DNA from: CAISDA01 sp050258555
GTDB taxonomy: Bacteria > Bacteroidota > Ignavibacteria > UBA10030 > UBA8401
DNA: 64,000 bases
Direction: 5' to 3'
Assembly (NCBI GenBank): GCA_050258555.1
Contig: JBLMZA010000128.1
Coordinates: 9,866-73,865 of the forward strand
Below the pieces are notes generated by a model, which saw nothing but the letters and a program-made list of their open reading frames with translations, searched no databases and was not told the origin of the DNA. The position numbers and the translations under genes were made by a program. Shown piece by piece: positions 9,085 through 18,042 of this stretch; the stretch's first letter is position 1, and each line of letters starts with the position of its first letter.

Positions 9085-9106
9085 GGGGAAAATGGGTGGA
9101 AAGCGG

Positions 9107-9146
9107 CAAGGCGCATCCAGGGATTTTCAATCCCCGATGCGCCTTG
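9107..9146. terminator. Hairpin between convergent genes, probable bidirectional terminator
   Basis: CAAGGCGCATC (9107-9117) pairs perfectly with GATGCGCCTTG (9136-9146), and an inner GGGATT/AATCCC stem extends it. It lies between the stop of the GAF kinase (+) and the stop of htpG (-). There is no long U-tract, so factor-independent termination is likely but not certain. Confidence 0.65.
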
Positions 9147-9212
9147 TCGTTATTGCACGCCGGCACCTGACGGCACGGTGCGTCCGCCACACCGCACCGT
9201 GCGTCTTTCGGT

Positions 9213-11102
9213 TTACGCTCCCGCCTGCTGCACCAGAAGGTCGTTGATGAGCCGGGCGAACGCCGCGGGATCCTTGATCTTCGATCCCTCGGCGATCACC
9301 GCCTGGTCGTAGAGCAGCTGCGCGTAGGTGTCGATGCGCGGATCCTCCGCATTGGCTTCATGCATCGACTTGAGCGCCTTGACGACCGGATGCTCGACGT
9401 TGAGCTCGAGGATTCGCTCCTGCTTCGGCACTTCCCCGCCCATCTGGCCGAGCTTCTGCATGATCCGCTCCATGTTCGCGCTCATGGCATCCTTGTCGCT
9501 CACCAGGCACGAGGCGCTTTCCTTCAGGCGCGTCGACATGCGCACGTCCTTCACGCCCGCAAGCTTCGAGGAGAGCGCCGTGAAGAGCCCGGCATAGTCC
9601 TTCTCCGCTTCCTTGTTCCCGCCCTCATCCGGAATCGTCACATCGCCCTTATCGGCCGCCGTCAGCTTCCTGCCTTCGAATTCATAGAGCGAAGGCAGGA
9701 TGAACTCGTCGATCGGCTCGGTCATGAAGAGCACATCCCATCCCTTGCTTCGGAAGACTTCAAGATAAGGCGCATGCGCCACGGTCTCCCGGCTCTCGCC
9801 GGTGAGGTAATAGATCTCCTTCTGCTCCGAAGGCATCGCCTCGGCATACTGCGTCAGCGTGATGAATTTGTCCTCCTCGGTCTTCATCGATCCGAACAAC
9901 AGGAGCTTCGAGATCTGCTCGCGGTTCGCATAATCCTGCGTGAGCCCCTCCTTCAAAAACATGCCGAACTCCTTGAAGAACGAGACATACTCGTCGTACG
10001 CCGCGGTCTTCATCTCCTCGAGATTCTTGAGGACGCTCTTGACGAGATTGTTCTTGATCTTTTCCAGCATCGGATTCTGCTGCAGCATTTCGCGCGAGAC
10101 ATTCAGCGGCAGATCGGAGCAGTCGACGACGCCCTTGACGAAGCGCAGGTACGGAGGCAGAAGCTGCTCGCAGTGGTCCATCACCAGCACGCGGCGGATG
10201 TAGAGCTTCGGTCCGACTTTCACCTCTCCGAACATCATGTCGAACGGCTTCTTTGCCGGAATGAACAGCAGCACCTTGAACTCCACCGTGCCTTCGCCCG
10301 TATAATGGATCACGCGCGCCGGATCGTTGAAGTCGTTCGTGATCTGCTTGTAGAAGTGGTTGTATTCATCCTTCGAGACTTCGTTCTTCGAGCGCAGCCA
10401 CAGCGCCTTGCGCGAGTTGAGCGTCTCCTCGACGACGGTTTTTTTCTCGTCTTCCTCCTTCTCCACATCCATCACGATGGGATGCTCGATAAAGTCCGAA
10501 AACTCCTTCACCAGCGAGCGGATCTTCCACTCCTCCAGGAATTCCTTCTCCTCATCCTTCAGGTGAAGAATCACGTCTGTGCCGCGTCCGTCCTTCTCCG
10601 TGTCTTCGATCGTATATTCGCCCTGGCCGTCGGACACCCATTTCACGGCCTGGGCATCGGGACCGGCGGCGCGTGTGACGACCGTGACCGTGTGTGCGAC
10701 CATGAATGCGGAATAAAAGCCCACGCCGAACTGGCCGATCAGCTCGGGACGCGAGGCGGCATCGGCGTTCTTGAGCTGCTCAAGAAACTCCTTCGTGCCC
10801 GATTTGGCAATCGTGCCGAGGTTGTCGATCACCGTATCGCGCGTCATGCCGATGCCGTTGTCGGACACGGTCAGCGTCTGCTTGTCCTTGTCGGCCGTGA
10901 TCCTGATCTTCCATTCGCGGTTGTTCCCGAGCACCTCTTCATTGTTCAGCGAGTCGAACCGCATCTTGTCGATCGCGTCGCTCGCGTTGCTGATGAGTTC
11001 GCGCAGGAAGACTTCCTTGTGCGAATAGAGCGAATGCGTGATGAGCGTGAGGATCTGTTTCAGTTCGCTTTTGAATTCGTGTTTTTGTGCATGTGCTGTC
11101 AT
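9213..11102 (-). CDS. htpG: Chaperone HtpG (Hsp90 family)
   Basis: 629 residues, full length for the family. The N-terminal GHKL ATPase domain shows ELISNASDAIDKMRF, DNGIGM and GQFGVGFYSAFMV. The middle domain follows, with the SRE-containing stretch (LPLNVSREMLQ) in the usual place, then the C-terminal dimerisation domain. The frame is open 31 codons further upstream, but MTAHAQKHEFKSELK is the standard start and has a GGGGAAG ribosome site. It acts as a cytoplasmic ATP-dependent chaperone. It is monocistronic: its own promoter-like region lies upstream and a hairpin follows its stop. Confidence 0.97.
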   Translation of the reverse strand: MTAHAQKHEFKSELKQILTLITHSLYSHKEVFLRELISNASDAIDKMRFDSLNNEEVLGNNREWKIRITADKDKQTLTVSDNGIGMTRDTVIDNLGTIAKSGTKEFLEQLKNADAASRPELIGQFGVGFYSAFMVAHTVTVVTRAAGPDAQAVKWVSDGQGEYTIEDTEKDGRGTDVILHLKDEEKEFLEEWKIRSLVKEFSDFIEHPIVMDVEKEEDEKKTVVEETLNSRKALWLRSKNEVSKDEYNHFYKQITNDFNDPARVIHYTGEGTVEFKVLLFIPAKKPFDMMFGEVKVGPKLYIRRVLVMDHCEQLLPPYLRFVKGVVDCSDLPLNVSREMLQQNPMLEKIKNNLVKSVLKNLEEMKTAAYDEYVSFFKEFGMFLKEGLTQDYANREQISKLLLFGSMKTEEDKFITLTQYAEAMPSEQKEIYYLTGESRETVAHAPYLEVFRSKGWDVLFMTEPIDEFILPSLYEFEGRKLTAADKGDVTIPDEGGNKEAEKDYAGLFTALSSKLAGVKDVRMSTRLKESASCLVSDKDAMSANMERIMQKLGQMGGEVPKQERILELNVEHPVVKALKSMHEANAEDPRIDTYAQLLYDQAVIAEGSKIKDPAAFARLINDLLVQQAGA

Positions 11103-11151
11103 TGTCGATGCTTCCCCAATAATTGTGGTAATCCATGTCACTGTCGGTTCA

Positions 11152-11180
11152 AATTTACGAAAAGAACGGAATTTCCTCAA
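11152..11180 (-). promoter_or_regulatory. Putative htpG promoter
   Basis: On the minus strand TTGAGG (11180-11175) and TAAATT (11157-11152) are separated by 17 bases and lie about 50 bases before the htpG start. They resemble vegetative or heat-shock -35/-10 boxes. No CIRCE repeat is seen nearby. Confidence 0.35.
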
Positions 11181-11189
11181 GGCTTGCCC

Positions 11190-11212
11190 CGCCATTTATA
11201 CACGCCATTTAT
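11190..11212. repeat. 10-bp direct repeat upstream of htpG
   Basis: CGCCATTTAT occurs at 11190-11199 and again at 11203-11212, separated by ACA (period 13). It lies just upstream of the predicted htpG promoter and could be an operator; this is inference. Confidence 0.45.
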
Positions 11213-11235
11213 GCGCGCGGGCCTTTAAATGCAGA

Positions 11236-11271
11236 AGGCGCCGCATGGATTCATGTGTCCATGCGGCGCCT
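11236..11271 (-). terminator. Terminator hairpin after the PAS hybrid kinase
   Basis: AGGCGCCGCATGGA (11236-11249) pairs perfectly with TCCATGCGGCGCCT (11258-11271) around an 8-base loop. It lies about 40 bases past the stop of the kinase gene that ends at 11310. On the minus strand a short T-containing stretch (ATTTAAAG) follows. Confidence 0.65.
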
Positions 11272-11309
11272 GCATACGACGGCGTCCTCTCCGTCCTCCC
11301 CGTGTTCCG

Positions 11310-12920
11310 TCATTTCTTGTCCAGCGCCTGCCGCACGGCCGGCAGCAGCGTTTCGGTGCTGAAGGGCTTGGCGATCATGTCCGTCACGCCGAGCGCCAGC
11401 AGCTTCGACTTTGTGGCGGAATGAAGATATCCGGTCGTAATGATGATCTTGAGCGACGGCTTGAGCTTGCGTGCCGCCGTAAAGAACTGCTCTCCGTTCA
11501 TGCGCGGCATGCCGAGATCCGAAAGCACGAGATCGATCTCGTTGCGGTGCGTCTGCACCAGTTCCAGCCCCTCCATGCCGTCGGCGGCGGTGAGCACCGT
11601 GTAGCCGTGCCCGGTCAGCAGTTCCGAAATCGTGTCGCGGATCGATTCTTCATCCTCGACAATGAGAATCGTTTCGCTTCCGCTCACGGCATCCTTCTTC
11701 TTCGAGGGAACCGCGGCCGGTTCATGATGCGTCAGAAGCGGGAAATAGAGCGCAACGGTCGTGCCTTCTCCGGGCATCGTCTGCACATCGATCACGCCGC
11801 TGTGGCTGTTCACGATCGAATGCACGATCGAGAGTCCCAGCCCGAGGCCGCTGCCGGGTTCCTTCGTCGTGAAAAACGGATCGAAGATGCGGCGCCTGGT
11901 CTTCTCGTCGATGCCTCGTCCCGTATCCCGCACGCGAAGCGCGATATACGGACGCTTTTCCGCATCGGGAAGAATCGCCTGCATTTCCTCCTCGCGCGCC
12001 TCGGCCAGTTCGAGCGTGACCACCCCTCCCTCCGGCATCGCATCGCGGGCGTTGAGGGCAAGATTGAGCACGGCCTGATGCAAGAGGGCATTGTCTCCGA
12101 GGATCATCGATTGCGGCGCTGCGATGTCGGTCAGCACCTTCATGTCCCTGCTGAACTTGTGTTCGAGCAGCGAGGCCACTTCGAGCGCCACACGCTGCAG
12201 CGAAATGGGTTTGAACTCCGCTTTCTCGGCGCGGGCGAAGACCATGAGCTGACGCGCGACGCTGGCCCCGCGGTTGGCCGCTTCGATGATGCGCTGCACA
12301 TAGACGGCGGATTTCGATTTCAGTTCGGCCGCGGCGGCGATCATCTCGGCCGAAGGCAGAATCATCGCCAGAATGTTGTTGAATTCGAAGGCCACGCCGC
12401 CGGCAAGCGTCCCGAGCGATTCCATCTGCTGGGCCTGCAGCAGCTGCTGTTCCAGAAGCTTTTCGCGCTGGTGCAGACGCCGCTCCGCCGCACGCCTGGC
12501 GGTGATGTCGCGTATGCCGATATGGATGAATTTTTCCGTGCCCGCATGAAAGACGCTGCTGACGAATTCCGTCTCGACCGTCCGTCCCTCCTTCGTCTTC
12601 AATGGAAGGGAGTCGTAGCGGACGAAATCGTTTTTCTTCAGAAAATCGAATGCGGTCCTGATCTCGTCGACCGAGCGGAAGGCTTCCACTTCCCACAGTT
12701 TTTTATGAATGAGCTCGTCCTGGGCATAGCCGAGAAAGGATGTCAGAAAAGGGTTCACCGTCAGGATCATGCCAGTCGACGCGCCGACAATCATGAGCCC
12801 GTCCTGCGCTGAATCAAACAGTGTCCGGTAATGGAGATCGGATAGTGCGGGTGATTTTTCTCCCGGCTTCATGCTCGTCAAATGCAACCTCTTTGCTGAT
12901 ATCGTTGATAGTTCGGCCAT
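11310..12920 (-). CDS. PAS hybrid histidine kinase-response regulator lacking the phospho-accepting His
   Basis: 536 residues, no membrane segment. A PAS domain (about 30-150) is followed by a HisKA-type helix, an ATPase domain (NLALNARDAM, VRDTGRGID, GSGLGLGLSIVHS all present) and a C-terminal receiver (LIVEDEE, phospho-Asp in LSDLGMP, Lys in IAKPF). The H-box of this kinase group normally reads AGGxAHDFNN; here it reads AGGVAFEFNN, with Phe178 (codon TTC, 12387-12389) in place of His. The rest of the box is preserved. The protein should bind ATP but cannot autophosphorylate in the normal way. It may act as a phosphatase, as a scaffold, or via another kinase. GGAGGA precedes the chosen ATG; MKPGEK at residue 17 is an alternative start. 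Confidence 0.9.
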   Translation of the reverse strand: MAELSTISAKRLHLTSMKPGEKSPALSDLHYRTLFDSAQDGLMIVGASTGMILTVNPFLTSFLGYAQDELIHKKLWEVEAFRSVDEIRTAFDFLKKNDFVRYDSLPLKTKEGRTVETEFVSSVFHAGTEKFIHIGIRDITARRAAERRLHQREKLLEQQLLQAQQMESLGTLAGGVAFEFNNILAMILPSAEMIAAAAELKSKSAVYVQRIIEAANRGASVARQLMVFARAEKAEFKPISLQRVALEVASLLEHKFSRDMKVLTDIAAPQSMILGDNALLHQAVLNLALNARDAMPEGGVVTLELAEAREEEMQAILPDAEKRPYIALRVRDTGRGIDEKTRRRIFDPFFTTKEPGSGLGLGLSIVHSIVNSHSGVIDVQTMPGEGTTVALYFPLLTHHEPAAVPSKKKDAVSGSETILIVEDEESIRDTISELLTGHGYTVLTAADGMEGLELVQTHRNEIDLVLSDLGMPRMNGEQFFTAARKLKPSLKIIITTGYLHSATKSKLLALGVTDMIAKPFSTETLLPAVRQALDKK

Positions 12921-12990
12921 ACTCGTGCCGTCCTCCGCGGTGCGTGCCGCGCGCGCCGGCTGTTCGTTCGGGACGGAAGATCGCCGCAGG

Positions 12991-14100
12991 CTATTTTTTC
13001 GTCCTCGGCGCGTTCAGATTGATCGTGCCTTCGATGCCGGGCGAGAGCGCGCGGATAAACGCGTTCTGCAGCAGCGTTCCGATGACCGAGAGGATATCGG
13101 TCGAAGGATCCTCGAATGTTCCGCTGAAGGGAATGCGCGTGCCCATCTTCTCCGTCTTGGGGTTCTGGAAGAGCTTGGTGATGCCTTCGACGATCGCTTC
13201 CCAGACCAGCTTCAAGGGCTTCTTGATATCCTCTTTCAGATTGAGCACTTTCATATCCTTGAACAGCGGCTTCACGTATCCTCTGAAGGCGCCTTTCGAT
13301 GCGGCCATCTCGCTGGCCACCTCCAGCGTCCCCGATTCGACATCGACCAGCACGTATGCCTTGAAGAAGTCATTGAGGCGCTTGAGCGGAATCTCGGACA
13401 TCTTCACATCCATATTGAATGTCGGCCGCTCCGCATAGGGATCGATATCGAGATGCCCCTTGATCGATCCCCATCCCATGGCCCTGGCGCGGGCATCGAT
13501 CGAAGCAATGAGCGTTTTCGAGAGCTTTTCGCTGTTTGTCAGATTCCGGGCGTTGATGAAGATGCTGTCGATATAGATATCAACCTTCGGATCGCTGTGA
13601 AAGTTTCGGAAGTGCACCTCGCCGTCGGTCACATCGAACCGGTTGATGCGAAGGGGGAAGAGTTTCTTGATCGTCTGCGTGAAATTGCCCTTTTCCCCGC
13701 TCTGTGACTGTGCTTTCGTGGGTCCCTGCACAAAATTGATCTTCGGATGGACGAACTCGATCTCGCCGACGAGCGAGGCGTGAAAGAGCGCCCTCCACTC
13801 GACCGACAGGTCGAGCTTGTCGATCGAGACAAACGGCACGGGCACGTCCGCATTCATCTTTTCGACCGTGATGCCTTTGATCACATAGGCGCCCCGGTAG
13901 AGGTGCATGTCGACATCGTCGACATGCCCTCTGTAGCCTTCCATCTCGTTGAGCGTCTTATTGACATAATGCAGCACGATCGACGGAAGCGCCAGGCGGA
14001 ACGCCACCAGCAGAACAATGACCGTTCCGATGATCCACCATTTTTTTCCTGCGATCCGGCGCCGGCGCGGTGCGGGTGCGGTGTCATCGGTCCTGTTCAT
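12991..14100 (-). CDS. DUF748-type envelope protein
   Basis: 369 residues. A basic N-terminus (RRRRIAGKKW) precedes one membrane helix (about 21-45, WIIGTVIVLLVAFRLALPSIV), after which the chain should lie in the periplasm. The long beta-rich body resembles DUF748/AsmA-like proteins thought to act in envelope assembly or lipid transport (VHPKINFVQG, FPLRINRFDVTDGEVHFRN). The start overlaps the stop of the beta-barrel gene by ATGA, so the two are probably co-translated and act together in the envelope. Exact role unknown. Confidence 0.75.
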   Translation of the reverse strand: MNRTDDTAPAPRRRRIAGKKWWIIGTVIVLLVAFRLALPSIVLHYVNKTLNEMEGYRGHVDDVDMHLYRGAYVIKGITVEKMNADVPVPFVSIDKLDLSVEWRALFHASLVGEIEFVHPKINFVQGPTKAQSQSGEKGNFTQTIKKLFPLRINRFDVTDGEVHFRNFHSDPKVDIYIDSIFINARNLTNSEKLSKTLIASIDARARAMGWGSIKGHLDIDPYAERPTFNMDVKMSEIPLKRLNDFFKAYVLVDVESGTLEVASEMAASKGAFRGYVKPLFKDMKVLNLKEDIKKPLKLVWEAIVEGITKLFQNPKTEKMGTRIPFSGTFEDPSTDILSVIGTLLQNAFIRALSPGIEGTINLNAPRTKK

Positions 14101-14726
14101 TGCAGTCCGAAGAGCAAGCCGATGCCGATCACGTAGAAGTTGCTCTTGACGTCTCCGGTGCCGGGCACCTGCTTGAAGTCATAATTCAGGAAGACATACC
14201 GGATGTCGCCGACCAGCTTCCCGACCGATCCGAGCGGAAGCTCGACTCCGCCGCCGAAATGCCACCCGAATTCCTGCTTGGTCTCATCGCCGAGGTTGAT
14301 GGCGGGACCGGTGATCTGGTTGGCCGGCACGTTGTAGCTGATCGTGCTGTTATACCACCCCGCACCGATTGCTCCGTAGACGACCGGAAGCACGTAGACC
14401 AGTCCGGTGACCATGACGGGCCAGCTTTTGACTTCGACGACACCGTCGGCGTATTTTTCCTGCCGGTAGTTGATCGATCCTTCGACGCCGAGCGCCTGAC
14501 CGAATTTCATGCGCAGCGCCACGCCGCCCATCACCCGCATGTTATCGGCATCCTGCGCCTTATAGAGTCCGACCTGCGGCCCGAACCCGATGCTGAACTG
14601 GTCGCCCGACGACGATGAATACTGCGCCTCGACGCGCCCAGCCGCCAGAACCGTGAGAAGAAGCGCCAGCGTCACAAGCATTGCAGCGGACATAGCCCGC
14701 TTTCGTATCAATGTGCGTGTTTTCAT
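14097..14726 (-). CDS. Outer-membrane beta-barrel protein
   Basis: 209 residues with a Sec signal peptide (cleavage probably after VEA, near residue 34). The mature part alternates hydrophobic and polar residues in strands of 8-12 with glycine and aromatic girdle residues, and ends in FYVIGIGLLFGLQ, as small outer-membrane barrels do. A GATGAGG ribosome site precedes the ATG. It overlaps the DUF748 gene by four bases. Function beyond membrane insertion cannot be read from the sequence. Confidence 0.75.
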   Translation of the reverse strand: MKTRTLIRKRAMSAAMLVTLALLLTVLAAGRVEAQYSSSSGDQFSIGFGPQVGLYKAQDADNMRVMGGVALRMKFGQALGVEGSINYRQEKYADGVVEVKSWPVMVTGLVYVLPVVYGAIGAGWYNSTISYNVPANQITGPAINLGDETKQEFGWHFGGGVELPLGSVGKLVGDIRYVFLNYDFKQVPGTGDVKSNFYVIGIGLLFGLQ

Positions 14727-14744
14727 ACCTCATCTCTCTTCTTA

Positions 14745-15383
14745 TTATGATTTTTGTGGTGTGCTTTTTTCCTTTTCCATCGTTTCTTCGATCTGTCCGG
14801 CCAGATCCTTCGGATCGGTCACTTCTTCCATGATGGCGATATTCGGGTCGCGGCTCACATCGACGCCGACTTTCACGGCGATCTGGCGCAGGAGCGACAG
14901 CATGGTCGTGTTTTCCTGTTCGGTGAGCAAGTTGATCTGCAAATCGAGATGATTGCGCCGTTCGCTCAGGCGCATGTCATGATTCTGACTGATCAGAATG
15001 AATGTCGAGAGGAAGATCGCCTCGAGCGAAACCGCGAGCGTGAGAAATTCGAACGGATACGGATCGATATGTCCGATGCCGGGAACGACATTGACGATGA
15101 TCCAGAGCGCAAAAAGGAGGACATGCACGTAAACGAACGTCATGCTGCCGCAGAAGGCCGCGATGGCGTCCGAGATCCGGTCGCTCCGTGTCTGATGCTT
15201 GTTCGCCTCTTCTTCGAGCTGCCGGATGGTCGACACATTGCGGCGCATCAATTCCAGGGCCGAACGCGGTGAACCGGCATCATGCTTCTTCTTTCCGGAT
15301 GATTGTTCCGCACCCGCAGCGCTGTCTGCGGGGTGTTCCATTTTCTGTTCCTGCGTTCCGGCGTTTTCCGACTGTTCTGCCAT
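14745..15383 (-). CDS. DUF1003 membrane protein
   Basis: 212 residues. The N-terminal 50 residues are charged and low complexity. The core (about 75-180) carries the DUF1003 pattern: two membrane helices (MTFVYVHVLLFALWIIVNVV and FEFLTLAVSLEAIFLSTFIL), then the conserved ISQNHDMRLSERRNHLDLQINLLTEQE stretch, given here in part only as a marker. The family is widespread and without a proven function. AGAGGACGT precedes the ATG. The gene lies between catalase and the barrel/DUF748 pair on the same strand. Confidence 0.85.
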   Translation of the reverse strand: MAEQSENAGTQEQKMEHPADSAAGAEQSSGKKKHDAGSPRSALELMRRNVSTIRQLEEEANKHQTRSDRISDAIAAFCGSMTFVYVHVLLFALWIIVNVVPGIGHIDPYPFEFLTLAVSLEAIFLSTFILISQNHDMRLSERRNHLDLQINLLTEQENTTMLSLLRQIAVKVGVDVSRDPNIAIMEEVTDPKDLAGQIEETMEKEKSTPQKS

Positions 15384-15399
15384 ACGTCCTCTGCAATAT

Positions 15400-17592
15400 T
15401 CAGGATTGCACCGCTGCCTTCAGTTCACGATTCCAATGCCGGTGCTTCGAGACGGCTGCGATGAATGCATGTGTGAATTCCTCGCCCCCTCCGTCCCGGG
15501 CGATGATGATGCCCTCTTCCGGTTCGATCTCTTCAGGGCGCGCGGCATCCGAATCCGGGCCGGACATGTGAAGCCGCGCGGCATCAAGCAAGTCTTCCGC
15601 TTCGGAGGCGGCACCGATCGTCTTGCAATGCCTGTAGGCTTCGGCGATGAACTCCGCGGCCTTCGCCTCCTGCCTGAGCCGGTCGATGCTCTTCCTGCCG
15701 CCCGGTATATAGACCGCATCGAACAACACCGAAGAGGCGGTAAGCAGACTGAAGTCGGCGGTTTCTGACGCCCCGGCCTCGCCGGCGACCGTGCCAAGGT
15801 GAGGCGCCACAATCTTCACATAGGCGCCGGCGGCGTTCAGCGCCTCCTTCAGGTGGGCAAGCGAGGCGCCGTCGAACCCGTCTGATGCAAGAAACGCCAC
15901 GGTGCGCGTGCGGATGCCCGGCGTGAACGTCCGGACCATGCTCAACGCCGGAGACGGGTCCATGGGTTTCACCGTGGTTTCCGGCTGATACTCATCCGGC
16001 TTTGCATCGGCAGGCACGCCCTGGTTCAAGGGCATCGGGACTTTCACCGGCTCGCTGATGCCGAGTCCCTCGGCCACCTGCCTGGAAAGCGTCTGATCGA
16101 CATAGGCAAGCATGCCGACCATGCGTTCGCGGATGGCCGGCGTTTCGACCTTGCCGAGCTCGAACCGGAGCGCGTTGACGATGTGCTGCCGCTCAATATC
16201 CGACTGGCTGTGATAGAACAGCGCCGCCTGCGAGAAGTGATCGGAAAACGTCCGGCTCCGCGTCCTCACTTTCGCGCCTTCCACCGGCGCTGCGTGCGTC
16301 ACGAATCCGCCCATCGATTCCTTCACCTGCACGGGACAGCAGCCGCTGAGCGTGTTGGGCTCGTAGGCCACGCGCCCCTTGTTGATCATCTGCCGCATCA
16401 GTCCGTCGCGCTGATTGTTGTGCACCGCCGCCAGCGGACGGTTGATGGGAATTTCCATGTGGTTCGGGCCGCCCAGTCTCAACAGCTGCGTGTCCGTATA
16501 GGAGAAGAGCCGGCCCTGAAGAAGCGGATCGTCCGTCAGGTCGATGCCCGGCACGAGGTGTCCGGGATTGAACGCGATCTGTTCGGTTTCCGCGAAAAAA
16601 TTATCCGGATTGCGGTTCAGCGTCAACAGTCCGATGCGCTCGACCGGCACGAGCTCTTCGGGAATAAGCTTGGTCGCATCGAAAAGGTCGAACCCGAATT
16701 TGTCCTGATCGGCTTCTTCGATCAGCTGCACGCCGAGCTCCCATTCGGGATAGTCGCCCATCTCGATCGCCTGCCAGAGATCGCGGCGGTGGAAATCGGG
16801 ATCGGCGCCCGAAATCTTCTGCGCCTCATCCCACAGCACCGAGTGGACGCCGAGCACGGGCTTCCAGTGAAACTTCACGAAGCGCGATTCCTTCTTCTCG
16901 TTGATGAATCGGAATGTATGGACGCCGAAGCCTTCCATCATGCGCAGGCTTCTGGGAATGGCCCGGTCCGACATGACCCACATGATCATGTGCATCGATT
17001 CGGGCATGAGGGAAATGAAGTCCCAGAACGTATCGTGCGCCGAGGCGGCCTGGGGAATCTCGTTGTGCGGCTCCGGCTTCACGCTGTGGACGAAGTCGGG
17101 AAACTTCGCGGCATCCTGTATGAAGAAAACGGGAATGTTGTTCCCCACCAGATCGTAATTGCCTTCATCGGTATAGAATTTCACGGCGAACCCGCGGACA
17201 TCCCGCGCCAGGTCGCTCGATCCGCGGCTGCCGGCGACCGTCGAAAAGCGGGCGAACACCGGCGTCTTCTTCGACGGATCCTGGAGGAAGCCGGCCTTCG
17301 TCACATCAGCCATCGGCCGATACACCTTAAAATAGCCGTGCGCCCCTTCGCCTCTCGCATGCACGATGCGCTCGGGAATGCGCTCATGGTCGAAATGCAT
17401 CAGCTTCTCGCGAAGCTGGAAATCCTCGAGCAGCGTCGGTCCGCGGGCTCCGGCTTTCAGCGAGTGCTGATCGTCGTTCACATGCAGACCCTGGTTCGTC
17501 GTCAGATACTCGCCGGTGACGTCTTCATGAAACGCCGAAAGGCTGCCGAGCTTCGCGTTCGTTTCCTTCTGATGGATCTTGCTTTTGCTCAT
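15400..17592 (-). CDS. katE: Large-subunit catalase, HPII type
   Basis: 730 residues, the length of large clade 2 catalases. It converts hydrogen peroxide to water and oxygen using heme. His78 lies in RIVHARG, the distal Asn in LVGNNIPVFF, and the proximal heme Tyr in LFSYTDTQLLRLGGPNH. The C-terminal 150 residues form the extra flavodoxin/DJ-1-like domain found only in large catalases (RTVAFLASDGFDG, AVYIPGG-type loop). AAAGG precedes the ATG. It is followed by envelope genes and preceded by a holin-like pair, within a block of stress-type genes. Confidence 0.96.
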   Translation of the reverse strand: MSKSKIHQKETNAKLGSLSAFHEDVTGEYLTTNQGLHVNDDQHSLKAGARGPTLLEDFQLREKLMHFDHERIPERIVHARGEGAHGYFKVYRPMADVTKAGFLQDPSKKTPVFARFSTVAGSRGSSDLARDVRGFAVKFYTDEGNYDLVGNNIPVFFIQDAAKFPDFVHSVKPEPHNEIPQAASAHDTFWDFISLMPESMHMIMWVMSDRAIPRSLRMMEGFGVHTFRFINEKKESRFVKFHWKPVLGVHSVLWDEAQKISGADPDFHRRDLWQAIEMGDYPEWELGVQLIEEADQDKFGFDLFDATKLIPEELVPVERIGLLTLNRNPDNFFAETEQIAFNPGHLVPGIDLTDDPLLQGRLFSYTDTQLLRLGGPNHMEIPINRPLAAVHNNQRDGLMRQMINKGRVAYEPNTLSGCCPVQVKESMGGFVTHAAPVEGAKVRTRSRTFSDHFSQAALFYHSQSDIERQHIVNALRFELGKVETPAIRERMVGMLAYVDQTLSRQVAEGLGISEPVKVPMPLNQGVPADAKPDEYQPETTVKPMDPSPALSMVRTFTPGIRTRTVAFLASDGFDGASLAHLKEALNAAGAYVKIVAPHLGTVAGEAGASETADFSLLTASSVLFDAVYIPGGRKSIDRLRQEAKAAEFIAEAYRHCKTIGAASEAEDLLDAARLHMSGPDSDAARPEEIEPEEGIIIARDGGGEEFTHAFIAAVSKHRHWNRELKAAVQS

Positions 17593-17604
17593 GAGGCTCG
17601 CCTT

Positions 17605-18042
17605 TCACACATGCTGCATGTGCATGTGTTCCTTTCTGCCGCCAAGCAGGCGAAGCAGAAGATTTCTGAATGCGACCTCGAGTTCATCCTTGTATTTGGC
17701 GATGAGTGCGGTCACGCCGAACTGGAGCGCCGATCCGATCATCTTGCGGAACGGTCCGCGGGCCGCCCCGACAAGCAGGCGCCGTGAAAGGTATCCGGTG
17801 AAAAAACTTGCCGCCCCCGACAGGAGCGAATGCCGCACGCGCGGCGATTCAGAAAGACGGGTGACGGCGCTGCGCGCCAGATTCTTCGGCTTCAGGCTTT
17901 CGAGCGTTTCCTCGAACTGATACTTCAGTTCCTTCTCCTGCACCGCCTTCGTTTCCTCGAGCACACGGATGGCGTCCCTGAGGCTCGCCGTGCTCTTGAC
18001 CGTGTGGAGGAGGTTATTTGAACGCACCAGAGATAATCGCAT
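17605..18042 (-). CDS. Uncharacterised protein paired with the holin-like gene
   Basis: 145 residues, not recognised as a known family. The N-terminal half is helical and charged (RVLEETKAVQEKELKYQFEE) with a likely short coiled coil. The C-terminal half contains a glycine-containing hydrophobic stretch (FFTGYLSRRLLVGAARG) and ends with an unusual His/Met run (KEHMHMQHV). It overlaps the upstream holin-like gene by 29 bases, so the two are probably co-translated. A GTG five codons in is another possible start. It could be a peripheral membrane partner of that protein, in the way YqjE is paired with YqjD/YqjK; this is inference. Confidence 0.6.
   Translation of the reverse strand: MRLSLVRSNNLLHTVKSTASLRDAIRVLEETKAVQEKELKYQFEETLESLKPKNLARSAVTRLSESPRVRHSLLSGAASFFTGYLSRRLLVGAARGPFRKMIGSALQFGVTALIAKYKDELEVAFRNLLLRLLGGRKEHMHMQHV

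Noticed and set aside
9360..11228. 622-codon open frame opposite htpG
   Set aside because: It is the antisense image of a well-conserved gene in a GC-rich genome and shows Arg/His-rich non-protein-like composition.
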